Shown here: positions 48,572 to 58,241 of the stretch, piece after piece
Layout: each line of letters begins with the position of its first letter
Position numbering within the stretch: the first letter of the stretch is position 1
From: Mycobacterium angelicum
GTDB taxonomy: Bacteria > Actinomycetota > Actinomycetes > Mycobacteriales > Mycobacteriaceae
DNA length: 64,000 nucleotides
NCBI RefSeq assembly: GCF_002086155.1
Contig: NZ_MVHE01000019.1
Coordinates: forward strand, 17,041 to 81,040
Direction: 5' to 3'
Notes under the pieces: model-generated
The model's database searches: none
What the model saw: the letters and a program-made list of their open reading frames with translations, nothing else
What the model was told of the DNA's origin: nothing
Program-made: the position numbers and the translations under genes

Positions 48572-49312
48572 ATGACCCAAGTGGTGCCCGATTTCACCGA
48601 GGAGCAGCTACGGGCGCTGGCATTGCGCGGCGCGACAGAGCTGGACGGTGCCAGCGCCGCCGATATCCTGCGCTGGACCGATGAGCACTTCGGCGGCTAC
48701 AACGGAGTCGCCCCGGCGACCTGCAAGTGGGTGGTGGCCTGCAACATGCAAGAGGCACTGACGGTTTCGCTGGCTTCGGATGTCCGGCCGGGCGTCCCGG
48801 TGCTCTTCTTGGACACCGGCTACCACTTCGCCGAAACCCTTGGCACCCGTGACGCCGTCGCGGCCGTTTACGATGTCCAGCTGCTCAACGTCACTCCTGA
48901 GCACACCGTGCAGGAGCAGGACGAGCTGATGGGCAAGGACCTTTTCGCCCGCGACCCCAACGAATGCTGCCGGCTGCGCAAGGTCGTTCCGCTACGCGAA
49001 GTGCTGAGCCGCTATTCGGCGTGGGTCACCGGGGTACGCCGGGTGGAGTCACTCTCGCGCGCAACGGCCCCCTTGATCAGCTTCGACGAGTTATTCGGGC
49101 TGGTGAAGGTCAACCCGGTGGCGACCTGGACCGACGACGAGGTCCAGGAATACATCGCGCAAAAGAATGTCCTGGTCAATCCCCTTGTCGACGAGGGTTA
49201 TCCGTCCATTGGGTGTGCCCCGTGCACCGCGAAGCCGGCCGACGGCGCAGACCCGCGCAGCGGGCGCTGGCAGGGCCGCACCAAGACCGAGTGCGGATTG
49301 CACGGCCGATGA
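48572..49312 (+). CDS. cysH: Adenosine 5'-phosphosulfate (APS) reductase
   Basis: 246 residues. Reduces APS to sulfite using thioredoxin. It is the APS-type enzyme since the [4Fe-4S] ligands are present (ECCRLRK and GCAPC). The C-terminal catalytic cysteine is in ECGLHGR. ATP-sulfurylase-like fold residues are visible in LFLDTGYHFAET. It supplies sulfite to SirA encoded just upstream (55 bp) and overlaps the next gene by 4 bp (ATGA). Confidence 0.96.
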   Translation: MTQVVPDFTEEQLRALALRGATELDGASAADILRWTDEHFGGYNGVAPATCKWVVACNMQEALTVSLASDVRPGVPVLFLDTGYHFAETLGTRDAVAAVYDVQLLNVTPEHTVQEQDELMGKDLFARDPNECCRLRKVVPLREVLSRYSAWVTGVRRVESLSRATAPLISFDELFGLVKVNPVATWTDDEVQEYIAQKNVLVNPLVDEGYPSIGCAPCTAKPADGADPRSGRWQGRTKTECGLHGR

Positions 49313-50025
49313 ACACACTCGTACTGACCGCGCACGGCAGCCGAGACCCACGGTCGGCCGCCAACGCCGAAGCCGTGGCCAATCGGGTCATGCAGATACG
49401 CCCCGACCTCGAGGTGCGGCTGGCTTTCCTGGAATTGAGCCAACCGAATTTCATCGATGTGCTGGCCGGTTTACCCGACACCCGGCAAGCCGTGGTAGCG
49501 CCGCTGCTGCTGGCCAACGCCTACCACGCACGCGTCGACATCCCGAGGCAGATCGCCGGCGCCAAAGCGCACGGCACCCGCCAAGCGGGCGTTCTCGGAG
49601 AAGATGACCGGTTGGTGTCGGTGCTCCGGGAACGGCTGGGCGAGGTCGGAGTTTGCCCGGGCGACAACGACCTTGGGGTGGTGGTGGCCGCAATCGGCTC
49701 ATCGAACAAGGCCGCGAACGCACGCACCGCCACGGTGGTACCCAGGCTGGCAGCAGGTACTCGGTGGGCCGGGGCCGCCATGGCCTTCGCCACCCGGCCC
49801 GAGGCCTCGGTCGCGGCCGCCGTCGCCGAACTACGCCGCCGCGGCGCACGCCGGCTCGTCATCGCGCCGTGGTTCTTGGCGCCCGGCCGTATCACCGATG
49901 GCATGTCGACCTACGCGCGTGACCACGACATCCCGATGGCCGCACCGCTGGGCGCACACCGGCTCGTGGCAGAGACCGTACTGGAGCGCTTCGACGAGGC
50001 CGTTGCGACGGGCGTTGCCGCCTAA
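49309..50025 (+). CDS. che1: Sirohydrochlorin ferrochelatase (CbiX/SirB family, Rv2393-like)
   Basis: 238 residues of two CbiX-like halves. The N-terminal half has the metal-chelatase histidine in LTAHGSRDPRSA and LLLANAYHARVDIP. The second half has APWFLAPGRITDG and AAPLGAHRL. It inserts Fe(II) into sirohydrochlorin to give the siroheme needed by SirA. Start ATG 49309 overlaps the cysH stop; a longer in-frame extension is only shadow sequence over cysH. Confidence 0.9.
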   Translation: MNTLVLTAHGSRDPRSAANAEAVANRVMQIRPDLEVRLAFLELSQPNFIDVLAGLPDTRQAVVAPLLLANAYHARVDIPRQIAGAKAHGTRQAGVLGEDDRLVSVLRERLGEVGVCPGDNDLGVVVAAIGSSNKAANARTATVVPRLAAGTRWAGAAMAFATRPEASVAAAVAELRRRGARRLVIAPWFLAPGRITDGMSTYARDHDIPMAAPLGAHRLVAETVLERFDEAVATGVAA

Positions 50026-50038
50026 CGCTATTTCGACG

Positions 50039-50986
50039 CTATTTCGGTGGTGTTGTGCGGCTCCTGATGTGGCTCAGCACATCTCGTATCGCTCCGGCCG
50101 GAGGGGTGCGCCCGCCAACCCAGATTGCGCGGAACTTTCGCCGCAGATCCAAGTCAGGGATATCGATTGCGTGCAGCCGGCCGACGGCCAGGTCATCGGC
50201 TACCGCCAGCCGGCTCATGACCGCCGGGCCCGCCCCGGCGAGCACGGCGGCGCGCACCGCCGCAGCAGACGCCAATTCCAGCACCGGCGGCGCTTGTTGC
50301 ATGTCGTCGCCCAACACCCGGCGGAGCGCCACCGTGAGCGAATCGCGTATTCCTGAATTCGGTTCGCGGGCAACCAAAGGCGTCTGAGCGAGCTCGCGTG
50401 CGGTCACGACCCGCGACCGTCTAGCCCACTTGTGGCTGGGCGGCACCACGACCACCAGTTCGTCGTTGCCCACCACGCAGCTGCCTAAACCCTGTGGTAT
50501 ATAAGGGTTTTCGACAAAGCCGAGATCGGCGGCGCCGTCGCGGACCGCAGCGATCGCGTGGTCGCTGTTAGTTGCGGTCAACAGCACCTGAGGCGCGTTG
50601 TCGTGATAGCGCTCGGCCGTCGTCTGCAATGACAATAGCCAGTGCGGCATCAGCTGTTCGGAGATCGTCTGACTGGCTGCCACCCTGATGCGCTCCCGAC
50701 CTTCCTTGCGCAGCGATCCCATCGCCGCATCGATCTCATTGGCCAGCTCGAGTAACCGCGCTGCCCAATCGGCGACGATCACGCCGGCAGGGGTCAGTGT
50801 TGAGCCGCGCGTCGTGCGGACCGCCAGCGTGACCCCGAGCTGCGCCTCCATTGCGGCGAGCCGCCTTGATATCGCTTGCTGAGTCAGCCCGAGTTCTTGG
50901 GCAGCGCGCCCGAGGCTGCCTGTCTCGGCGATCACCAAAAAGGCTTCGAACGAGGCAAGTTCGGGCATCCGCGGGCTGAGCGGCAT
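50039..50986 (-). CDS. LysR-type transcriptional regulator
   Basis: 315 residues. N-terminal winged helix (~8-66: SLGRAAQELGLTQQAISRRLAAMEAQLG) and a periplasmic-binding-like effector domain (~95-305). It converges on the sulfite-assimilation operon, ending 13 bp after it, and is divergent from fprA. The palindromes TTGTGA..(C/T)CACAA in its own divergent promoter region and before sirA make it the likely regulator of both. The effector could be a sulfur metabolite, by analogy with CysB/Cbl-type regulators; this is inference. Confidence 0.9.
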   Translation of the reverse strand: MPLSPRMPELASFEAFLVIAETGSLGRAAQELGLTQQAISRRLAAMEAQLGVTLAVRTTRGSTLTPAGVIVADWAARLLELANEIDAAMGSLRKEGRERIRVAASQTISEQLMPHWLLSLQTTAERYHDNAPQVLLTATNSDHAIAAVRDGAADLGFVENPYIPQGLGSCVVGNDELVVVVPPSHKWARRSRVVTARELAQTPLVAREPNSGIRDSLTVALRRVLGDDMQQAPPVLELASAAAVRAAVLAGAGPAVMSRLAVADDLAVGRLHAIDIPDLDLRRKFRAIWVGGRTPPAGAIRDVLSHIRSRTTPPK

Positions 50987-51028
50987 GGCCTATCACATCA
51001 CAATCGAGTCAGGTGACACAACATTTGG

Positions 51029-51042
51029 TTGTGACGCCACAA
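51029..51042. promoter_or_regulatory. Candidate LysR box in the lysR-fprA divergent region
   Basis: TTGTGACGCCACAA, extended to GTTGTG-N4-CACAAC at 51028-51043, located 43 bp upstream of the lysR start and 48 bp before the fprA ATG. It would serve autoregulation and control of fprA-ferredoxin. Twelve of 14 bases match the element before sirA. Confidence 0.55.
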
Positions 51043-51090
51043 CGGCAGAACCTCTACTCACGCTGGGGTGGGACGCCGACGATAGGACCT

Positions 51091-52500
51091 ATGACCTGTG
51101 AAACCGACGAGGTGCCGACACCGGCAGCCGGAGGCGATGTGCGTCGCTACCACGTTGCGATCGTGGGTTCGGGACCGTCGGGGTTTTTCGCGGCCGCGTC
51201 GCTGCTCAAGGCCGCCGACTGCGCCGACCGGATGGATGTCGCCATCGATATGCTCGAGATGCTGCCGACCCCGTGGGGGCTGGTGCGCTCCGGTGTTGCG
51301 CCCGATCACCCCAAGATCAAGTCGGTCAGCCAGCAGTTCGAGAAGACCGCTGGGGACGGCCGGTTCCGCTTCTTCGGCAATATCAAGATCGGCGATGACG
51401 TTTCGGCCGCCGAACTGGCCGAGCGCTACGACGCGGTGATCTATGCGGTCGGGGCGCAATCCGATCGTGCCCTGGACATTGCCGGCGAAGATCTGCCCGG
51501 CAGCGTGGCTGCAGTTGACTTCGTCGGTTGGTACAACGCGCACCCGTACTTTGACCAGCTTGACCCCGATCTGTCCGGGGCCCGCGCGGTGGTGGTGGGC
51601 AACGGCAATGTGGCCGTCGACGTCGCTCGGATGTTGATAACCGATCCCGACGTACTTGCGCGCACCGATATCGCCGATCACGCATTGGAGATGCTGCGGC
51701 AGTGCGACGTCGAGGAAGTGGTGCTCATCGGGCGGCGCGGCCCGCTGCAAAGTGCGTTCACCACATTGGAATTGCGCGAGCTCGGCGAGCTCGAGGGCGT
51801 CGACGTGGTGGTGGATCCGGCTGATCTGGCAGGCATCAGCGACGACGACGCTGCGGCGGCCGGCAAGCTCACCAAGAACAACCTCAAGGTGCTGCGCGAG
51901 TACGCCGGCCGGACCCCACAGCCCGGGAACCGCCGAATTGTGTTGCGGTTCTTGACGTCTCCGATCGAGATCAAGGGCACCGACAAGGTGGAGTCGATCG
52001 TGCTGGGGCGAAACGAGCTGGTCTGCAGCGCCACCGGTCAGATGGTGGCCAAGGACACCGGCGAACGCGAGGAACTGCCCGTTCAGCTGGTGGTGCGTTC
52101 GGTCGGCTATCGCGGCGTGCCCACACCGGGGCTGCCCTTCGACCACAAGACCGGCACCATTCCCCACGTCAGCGGGCGGATCTCGGACAGCCGCAACGAA
52201 TACGTGGCCGGCTGGATCAAACGCGGGCCGTCGGGGGTGATCGGCACCAACAAGAAGTGCTCCCAAGACACCGTCGATACCTTGCTCGACGACCTGGCTG
52301 CGCGAGCTGACTTTGCCGACCGCGGCAGCAATTATGCGGGCGAACTCGCCGAGTGGCTGGTCTGGAAGCAGCCCAAGCTGGTCACCGCGGACCACTGGCT
52401 AGCCATCGACCGCTTCGAGCGTGAAACCGGCGAACCGCATGGACGCCCTCGCACAAAAGTGGCCAAGCTGGCCGAGCTGCTGCGAATTGCGCACGGCTGA
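51091..52500 (+). CDS. fprA: FprA-type NADPH-ferredoxin reductase
   Basis: 469 residues of the adrenodoxin-reductase family, similar along its length to Rv3106 FprA. FAD site VAIVGSGPSGFFAA, NADPH site VVVGNGNVAVDVAR, plus TPWGLVRSGVAPDHPKIKS. It transfers electrons from NADPH to ferredoxin. A start at ATG 51091 with AGGA just upstream gives about 20 extra N-terminal residues relative to Rv3106; a start further upstream would overlap the operator. Next to a ferredoxin and near the ferredoxin-dependent SirA, it likely feeds sulfite reduction. Confidence 0.9.
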   Translation: MTCETDEVPTPAAGGDVRRYHVAIVGSGPSGFFAAASLLKAADCADRMDVAIDMLEMLPTPWGLVRSGVAPDHPKIKSVSQQFEKTAGDGRFRFFGNIKIGDDVSAAELAERYDAVIYAVGAQSDRALDIAGEDLPGSVAAVDFVGWYNAHPYFDQLDPDLSGARAVVVGNGNVAVDVARMLITDPDVLARTDIADHALEMLRQCDVEEVVLIGRRGPLQSAFTTLELRELGELEGVDVVVDPADLAGISDDDAAAAGKLTKNNLKVLREYAGRTPQPGNRRIVLRFLTSPIEIKGTDKVESIVLGRNELVCSATGQMVAKDTGEREELPVQLVVRSVGYRGVPTPGLPFDHKTGTIPHVSGRISDSRNEYVAGWIKRGPSGVIGTNKKCSQDTVDTLLDDLAARADFADRGSNYAGELAEWLVWKQPKLVTADHWLAIDRFERETGEPHGRPRTKVAKLAELLRIAHG

Positions 52501-52531
52501 TTGTCGAAGGACCTCAGGGAAGGAAACGTTT

Positions 52532-52858
52532 GTGGCCTATGTGATTGCTGAGCCCTGCGTCGATATCAAAGACAAGGCCTGCATTGAAGAGTGCCCGGTC
52601 GACTGCATTTACGAGGGCGCCCGGATGCTCTACATCCACCCCGACGAATGCGTCGACTGCGGCGCATGCGAGCCGGTCTGCCCAGTGGAGTCGATCTATT
52701 ACGAAGACGATCTGCCGGCCGAATACAGCAACTACAGCCAGATCAACGCGGACTTCTTTGCAGAGCTCGGCTCACCCGCTGGCGCGTCGAAGGTCGGCCT
52801 GACCGAAAACGACCCCGCGGCGGTCAAGGAATTGGAGAGTAGGGCCGCGGCAACGTAG
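52532..52858 (+). CDS. 7Fe ferredoxin ([3Fe-4S][4Fe-4S])
   Basis: 108 residues. C-x7-C-x3-CP (Cys9, Cys17, Cys21) followed by CVDCGACEPVCP is the seven-iron ferredoxin pattern, with the extended acidic C-terminal region seen in mycobacterial FdxA/FdxC proteins. GTG 52532 has GGGAAGGAA upstream. It is 31 bp after fprA, so the reductase-ferredoxin pair is one operon and a plausible electron donor to sulfite reductase or the nearby P450. Confidence 0.93.
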   Translation: MAYVIAEPCVDIKDKACIEECPVDCIYEGARMLYIHPDECVDCGACEPVCPVESIYYEDDLPAEYSNYSQINADFFAELGSPAGASKVGLTENDPAAVKELESRAAAT

Positions 52859-53025
52859 CCGTCGCGTTACTGAAGTGGCGCAAGTGGCTGGCGTGCTGGC
52901 AGCGGGTCTGAGACGCGTAATTGCTGGTGAAGTTGCCTGCGGGTCTCCCGGCCCAGACGGGCCCACCCGTTAGACTCTGCTGCGATGTCCACCCTGACGA
53001 CCGTCACCACCAGACGCAACCGGGC

Positions 53026-53889
53026 ATGACCGATCACCCCGACAGCGGCAACGAGATCGGCCTCACGGGCCGGACGCCGCGGTCGATCCCGGAGCCCACG
53101 CCGCGCACCTCGCACGGCCCGGCCAAGGTCATCGCGATGTGCAACCAGAAGGGCGGCGTCGGGAAAACCACGTCGACGATCAACCTGGGCGCTGCCCTCG
53201 CCGAATATGGCCGACGGGTGCTGCTGGTGGATCTGGACCCGCAAGGCGCCCTGTCGGCGGGCCTGGGCGTGCCGCACTACGAGCTGGACAAGACCATTTA
53301 CAACCTGCTGGTGGAACCTCGGGTCTCCATCGACGAAGTGCTGCTGCACACCCGGGTCAAGAACATGGACCTGGTGCCCAGCAACATCGATCTGTCGGCG
53401 GCCGAGATCCAGTTGGTCAACGAGGTGGGCCGGGAGCAGAGCGTGGCCCGCGCGATTTACCCCGTGCTGGACCGCTACGACTATGTGCTGATCGACTGCC
53501 AGCCGTCGCTGGGCTTGCTCACGGTCAACGGGCTGGCCTGCGCCGACGGTGTGGTCATCCCGACCGAGTGCGAGTTCTTTTCGCTGCGTGGTTTGGCGTT
53601 GCTCACCGACACCGTCGACAAGGTGCGGGACCGGCTCAACCCGAAGCTGGACATCAGCGGAATCCTGATCACCCGCTACGACCCGCGGACCGTCAACTCG
53701 CGAGAGGTGATGGCCCGCGTCGTGGAGCGGTTCGGTGACCTAGTGTTCGACACCGTGATCACCCGCACCGTCCGGTTCCCCGAGACCAGCGTCGCCGGCG
53801 AACCCATCACCACGTGGGCGCCGAAATCGGGCGGTGCCCTGGCCTACCGCGCGCTGGCTCGCGAGTTCATCTACCGATTCGGCGTGTGA
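53026..53889 (+). CDS. ParA-family ATPase (Rv1708-like)
   Basis: 287 residues. Deviant Walker A CNQKGGVGKTTSTINL, Walker B LIDCQPSLG. Close to Rv1708, a chromosome-partition type ATPase encoded with the condensin subunits ScpA and ScpB, and distinct from the origin-proximal parA. ATG 53026 matches the known N-terminus (MTDH..). A -10-like TTAGACT lies about 55 bp upstream. First gene of the conserved parA-der operon. Confidence 0.93.
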   Translation: MTDHPDSGNEIGLTGRTPRSIPEPTPRTSHGPAKVIAMCNQKGGVGKTTSTINLGAALAEYGRRVLLVDLDPQGALSAGLGVPHYELDKTIYNLLVEPRVSIDEVLLHTRVKNMDLVPSNIDLSAAEIQLVNEVGREQSVARAIYPVLDRYDYVLIDCQPSLGLLTVNGLACADGVVIPTECEFFSLRGLALLTDTVDKVRDRLNPKLDISGILITRYDPRTVNSREVMARVVERFGDLVFDTVITRTVRFPETSVAGEPITTWAPKSGGALAYRALAREFIYRFGV

Positions 53890-54713
53890 ACGGCCTCGGG
53901 GACAGCCCAGCGGACGGTCAGACGACACCCGAGAGCGGCTTTCAGGTCCGGCTGAGCAATTTCGAGGGGCCGTTCGACCTGCTGCTACAGCTGATCTTCG
54001 CGCACCGCCTCGACGTCACCGAGGTGGCGTTGCACCAGGTAACCGACGACTTCATCGCCTACACCAAGGCCATCGGCGCCCAGCTGGACCTGGAGGAGAC
54101 CACGGCGTTTTTGGTGGTGGCTGCCACCTTGCTGGATCTGAAGGCTGCGCGGCTGTTGCCGGCCGGACAGGTCGACGACGAAGAGGATCTGGCCCTGCTG
54201 GAGGTGCGCGACCTGCTTTTCGCCCGCCTGCTGCAATACCGGGCCTTCAAGCACGTCGCGGAGATGTTCGCCGAACTGGAAGCCACCGCGCTGCGCAGCT
54301 ATCCGCGCGCGGTGTCGCTCGAGGACCGCTTCGCCGGCCTGCTTCCCGAGGTGATGCTGGGCGTCGACCCCCAGCGGTTCGCCGAGATCGCCGCGGTCGC
54401 GTTCACCCCGCGACCAGTGCCGACGGTGGCGATTGGTCATCTGCACGAACAGCCGGTCTCGGTTCCCGAACAGGCCAAACGCATCCTGTCCATGTTGGAA
54501 GACCTGGGCAGCGGCCAGTGGGCGACCTTTTCTCAGCTGGTTGCGGACTGCACGGTACCGGTCGAGATCGTCGGACGCTTCCTTGCGCTGCTCGAGCTGT
54601 ATCGTTCGCGGGCGGTAGCATTCGACCAGTCCGAGCCCCTTGGCGTGCTCCAGGTTTCGTGGACCGGGGAACGACCGACCAGCCAATCGTTGCTAGAAGT
54701 GCGAGACGAGTGA
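53886..54713 (+). CDS. scpA: Segregation and condensation protein A
   Basis: 275 residues, kleisin subunit of the SMC complex. The N-terminal signature FQVRLSNFEGPFDLLLQLI and the helical middle TLLDLKAARLLP are present. The C-terminal winged helix includes GQWATFSQLVADC. Start GTG 53886 overlaps the parA stop (GTGA). Confidence 0.94.
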   Translation: MNGLGDSPADGQTTPESGFQVRLSNFEGPFDLLLQLIFAHRLDVTEVALHQVTDDFIAYTKAIGAQLDLEETTAFLVVAATLLDLKAARLLPAGQVDDEEDLALLEVRDLLFARLLQYRAFKHVAEMFAELEATALRSYPRAVSLEDRFAGLLPEVMLGVDPQRFAEIAAVAFTPRPVPTVAIGHLHEQPVSVPEQAKRILSMLEDLGSGQWATFSQLVADCTVPVEIVGRFLALLELYRSRAVAFDQSEPLGVLQVSWTGERPTSQSLLEVRDE

Positions 54714-55402
54714 TGACCGACCAGACGCCCGAGCTGGATGCTGGCATCCCTGACATCGCCGAACCGGCGGAGATGGAGCCCGACGAACTCGGCCGGGTAC
54801 TGGAGGCCCTGCTGTTGGTGGTGGACACCCCGGTGCCGGCCGAGGCGCTGGCCACGGCCACCGAGCAGCCGGTCTACCGCGTTGCGGCCAAGCTTCAGAC
54901 GATGGCCGAGGAACTCGCCGAACGCGACAGCGGCATCGAGTTGCGGCAGACCGGCGAGGGATGGCGGCTGTATACCCGCGCCCGGTTCGCACCCTACGTC
55001 GAGAAGCTGCTGCTGGACGGGGCGCGGACGAAACTGACCCGCGCCGCGCTGGAGACCTTGGCCGTGGTGGCCTACCGCCAACCGGTGACCCGTGCCCGGG
55101 TGAGTGCGGTGCGCGGTGTGAACGTGGACGCCGTCATGCGAACCCTGCTCGCCCGCGGCCTGATCACCGAGGTCGGCACCGATTCCGACAGTGGCGCAGT
55201 AACATTCGCCACCACCGAGCTGTTCTTGGAGCGCTTGGGATTGAGCTCACTGAGCGATCTGCCCGATATCGCACCGCTGCTCCCCGACGTCGACACCATC
55301 GACGACCTGAGTGAATCCCTGGACAGTGAGCCACGTTTCATCAAACTCACCGGCGGCCAGGCGCCCGACGCGCCGCTGACCTTCGACGTGGACCACGACT
55401 GA
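54713..55402 (+). CDS. scpB: Segregation and condensation protein B
   Basis: 229 residues, two winged-helix domains: LGRVLEALLLVVDTPVPAEAL and RAALETLAVVAYRQPVTRARVSAVRGVN. Partners ScpA in the SMC complex. Start ATG 54713 overlaps the scpA TGA by one base. The long frame reaching back to 53834 is a shadow of scpA. Confidence 0.94.
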   Translation: MTDQTPELDAGIPDIAEPAEMEPDELGRVLEALLLVVDTPVPAEALATATEQPVYRVAAKLQTMAEELAERDSGIELRQTGEGWRLYTRARFAPYVEKLLLDGARTKLTRAALETLAVVAYRQPVTRARVSAVRGVNVDAVMRTLLARGLITEVGTDSDSGAVTFATTELFLERLGLSSLSDLPDIAPLLPDVDTIDDLSESLDSEPRFIKLTGGQAPDAPLTFDVDHD

Positions 55403-56145
55403 TGGCCGACGATACCGGCGTTCGCCTGCAGAAAGTGTTGTCCCAGGCGGGGATTGCGTCGCGGCGGGCCGCCGAGAAGATGATCATCGACGGCCGCGTC
55501 GAGGTGGACGGACAGCTGGTGACCGAGTTGGGTACCCGCGTGGATCCCAATGTGTCGGTGATCCGCGTCGACGGGGCCCGGGTGGTCGCCGACGACTCCC
55601 TGGTATATCTGGCGCTGAACAAGCCGCGCGGCATGCATTCGACGATGTCGGATGACCGCGGGCGGCCGTGCATCGGTGATTTGATCGAACGAAAAGTCCG
55701 GGGCAATAAGAATTTATTTCATGTCGGACGGCTGGACGCCGACACCGAAGGCTTGATCCTGCTGACCAACGACGGTGAGCTGGCACACCGGTTGATGCAT
55801 CCTTCCCATGAGGTGCCCAAGACTTACCTTGCGACGGTAACGGGTTCGGTGCCGCGGGGGTTGGGCAAGAAGTTGCGGGCGGGGGTTGAGTTGGAAGACG
55901 GGCCGGTGCGTGTTGATGATTTCGCGGTGATGGACGCGATTCCGGGCAAGACGCTGGTGCGGGTGACACTGCACGAGGGGCGTAATCGCATTGTGCGCCG
56001 GCTGCTGGCGGCGGTTGGGTTTCCGGTAGAGGCGTTGGTGCGCACCGATATCGGCGCGGTGTCGCTGGGCAATCAGCGCCCGGGAAGCATTAGGGCATTG
56101 CGGCTCGATGAGGTCGGGCAACTCTATAAGGCGGTCGGTTTGTGA
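55402..56145 (+). CDS. rluB: 23S rRNA pseudouridine synthase, RluB/RsuA family (Rv1711-like)
   Basis: 247 residues. N-terminal S4 RNA-binding domain ([21 protein letters not shown]), catalytic domain with [21 protein letters not shown] (catalytic Asp) and the family end motif [21 protein letters not shown] 55402 overlaps the scpB stop. Confidence 0.94.
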   Translation: MADDTGVRLQKVLSQAGIASRRAAEKMIIDGRVEVDGQLVTELGTRVDPNVSVIRVDGARVVADDSLVYLALNKPRGMHSTMSDDRGRPCIGDLIERKVRGNKNLFHVGRLDADTEGLILLTNDGELAHRLMHPSHEVPKTYLATVTGSVPRGLGKKLRAGVELEDGPVRVDDFAVMDAIPGKTLVRVTLHEGRNRIVRRLLAAVGFPVEALVRTDIGAVSLGNQRPGSIRALRLDEVGQLYKAVGL

Positions 56146-56825
56146 GCGATGTGGTAGTCGCGATCGACGGTCCGGCCGGCACCGGAAAGTCTTCCGTCTC
56201 AAGGGGTTTGGCGCGTAAGCTGGTGGCACGTTACCTCGATACCGGCGCCATGTATCGGATGGTCACGTTGGCAGTGCTGCGCGCCGGCGTCGACCCGGCC
56301 GATCCCGCAGCCGTCGAGAAGGTCGCGTCGACGGTACAGATGTCGATGGGCCACGATCCGGATACCATCAGTTATTCGCTTGCCGGAGACGATGTTTCGA
56401 CCGAGATCCGGGGCGATGAAGTAACCCTTGCGGTCTCGGCCGTCTCGTCGGTCCCGGCGGTGCGTAGCCGGCTGGTCGATCTGCAACGTGAATTGGCCGC
56501 CGGGCCGGGCAGTATCGTGGTCGAGGGCCGCGACATCGGGACGGTGGTGCTGCCCGACGCCTCGGTGAAGATATTCCTCACCGCCTCGGCCGAGACGCGC
56601 GCCAAGCGCCGCAACGACCAGAACGTCGCGGCGGGTCTGCCCGACGACTATGCCGGCGTGCTGGCCGACGTGCGCCGTCGCGACCATCTCGATTCCACCC
56701 GGGTGGTGTCGCCACTGCGCGCTGCACCCGACGCGATCGTCGTCGACACCAGCGACATGACGGAGGCCGAGGTGATCGCCCATCTGCTGGAATTGGTGAC
56801 TCGGCGAAGCGAGGCGGCCTCGTGA
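56142..56825 (+). CDS. cmk: Cytidylate kinase
   Basis: 227 residues. Phosphorylates CMP/dCMP. P-loop [28 protein letters not shown] and [14 protein letters not shown] (CMP-binding) are typical of bacterial Cmk. GTGA overlap with rluB. Confidence 0.96.
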   Translation: MSDVVVAIDGPAGTGKSSVSRGLARKLVARYLDTGAMYRMVTLAVLRAGVDPADPAAVEKVASTVQMSMGHDPDTISYSLAGDDVSTEIRGDEVTLAVSAVSSVPAVRSRLVDLQRELAAGPGSIVVEGRDIGTVVLPDASVKIFLTASAETRAKRRNDQNVAAGLPDDYAGVLADVRRRDHLDSTRVVSPLRAAPDAIVVDTSDMTEAEVIAHLLELVTRRSEAAS

Positions 56826-58222
56826 CTCACGATGGTACCTGGTCGGACGAAAGCGATTGGGAACTCGAAGATTCCGGCCTAACAGACTCCGATGAGGCCG
56901 GCCCCGCGCCGGTGGTCGCGATCGTCGGCCGGCCCAATGTGGGCAAGTCGACGTTGGTGAACAGGATCCTGGGCCGCCGGGAGGCGGTGGTGCAGGACGT
57001 CCCCGGCGTCACGCGGGACCGGGTCAGCTATGACGCCTTGTGGACGGGCCGCCGATTCGTCGTGCAGGACACCGGCGGATGGGAGCCGGACGCCAAGGGC
57101 CTGCAGCAGTTGGTGGCCGAGCAGGCGTCAGTTGCCATGCGCACCGCCGACGCGATCATTCTGGTGGTCGACGCTACCGTCGGCGCCACCACGGCCGACG
57201 AGGCGGCCGCCCGCATCCTGCTGCGCTCCGGCAAGCCAGTGTTCTTGGCGGCCAACAAGGTTGACAGCGAGAAGGGTGAAGCCGACGCCGCCGCGCTGTG
57301 GTCGTTGGGTCTCGGTGAACCGCACGCGGTCAGCGCGATACACGGCCGCGGTGTGGCCGAGTTGCTCGACGAGGTGCTGGCCGCCTTGCCCGAAGTGGCG
57401 GAGTCGGCTCTGGGCAGCGGCGGTCCCCGGCGGGTAGCGCTCGTCGGAAAACCCAACGTGGGCAAGAGTTCCCTGCTGAACAAGCTGGCCGGTGATCAGC
57501 GCTCGGTGGTGCACGACGTCGCCGGAACCACGGTCGACCCGGTGGACTCGCTCATCGATCTGGGTGGCAAGGTCTGGCGTTTCGTCGATACGGCTGGGTT
57601 ACGCCGCAAGGTCGGGCAGGCCAGCGGGCACGAGTTCTACGCATCGGTGCGGACCCATGCGGCTATCGACGCCGCCGAGGTGGTGATCGTGCTGATCGAC
57701 GCGTCGCAGCCGCTGACCGAACAGGATCTGCGGGTGCTGTCCATGGTGATCGAGGCCGGACGGGCGCTGGTGCTGGCGTACAACAAATGGGACCTGGTCG
57801 ACGAGGACCGGCGCGATTTGCTGGACCGCGAAATCGACCGTGAGCTGGTGCAGGTGCGCTGGGCGCAACGGGTCAACATCTCGGCGAAAACCGGTCGTGC
57901 GGTGCAGAAGCTGGTGCCGGCGATGGAGAGCGCCTTGGCGTCTTGGGACACCCGGATTGCGACTGGCCCGTTGAACACCTGGATCAAAGAGGTAGTTGCG
58001 GCCACGCCGCCGCCGGTTCGCGGCGGCAAGCAGCCGCGCATTCTGTTCGCTACCCAGGCCACCGCCCGACCGCCTACGTTTGTGCTGTTTACATCGGGTT
58101 TTCTGGAAGCAGGCTACCGGCGGTTCCTGGAGCGGCGGCTGCGCGAGACGTTCGGTTTCGAGGGGAGCCCGATTCGCATCAATGTCCGGGTGCGCGAAAA
58201 GCGGGGAGCCAAGCGCCGCTGA
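56822..58222 (+). CDS. der: GTPase Der (EngA), ribosome assembly
   Basis: 466 residues, two tandem GTPase domains ([13 protein letters not shown] about 38-51; [13 protein letters not shown] about 217-230), each with NKxD (ANKVD, YNKWD), and a KH-like C-terminal domain. Acts in 50S subunit maturation. GTG 56822 overlaps cmk. Last gene of the conserved run; a new promoter follows. Confidence 0.96.
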   Translation: MTHDGTWSDESDWELEDSGLTDSDEAGPAPVVAIVGRPNVGKSTLVNRILGRREAVVQDVPGVTRDRVSYDALWTGRRFVVQDTGGWEPDAKGLQQLVAEQASVAMRTADAIILVVDATVGATTADEAAARILLRSGKPVFLAANKVDSEKGEADAAALWSLGLGEPHAVSAIHGRGVAELLDEVLAALPEVAESALGSGGPRRVALVGKPNVGKSSLLNKLAGDQRSVVHDVAGTTVDPVDSLIDLGGKVWRFVDTAGLRRKVGQASGHEFYASVRTHAAIDAAEVVIVLIDASQPLTEQDLRVLSMVIEAGRALVLAYNKWDLVDEDRRDLLDREIDRELVQVRWAQRVNISAKTGRAVQKLVPAMESALASWDTRIATGPLNTWIKEVVAATPPPVRGGKQPRILFATQATARPPTFVLFTSGFLEAGYRRFLERRLRETFGFEGSPIRINVRVREKRGAKRR

Positions 58223-58241
58223 GTGCGGTCGTTTAGGTTAG

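Noticed and set aside
46756..48597. 613-codon open frame antisense to sirA
   Set aside because: Lies wholly over a clearly conserved gene; its translation has GC-rich shadow composition and no domain. Long antisense frames are expected at this GC content.
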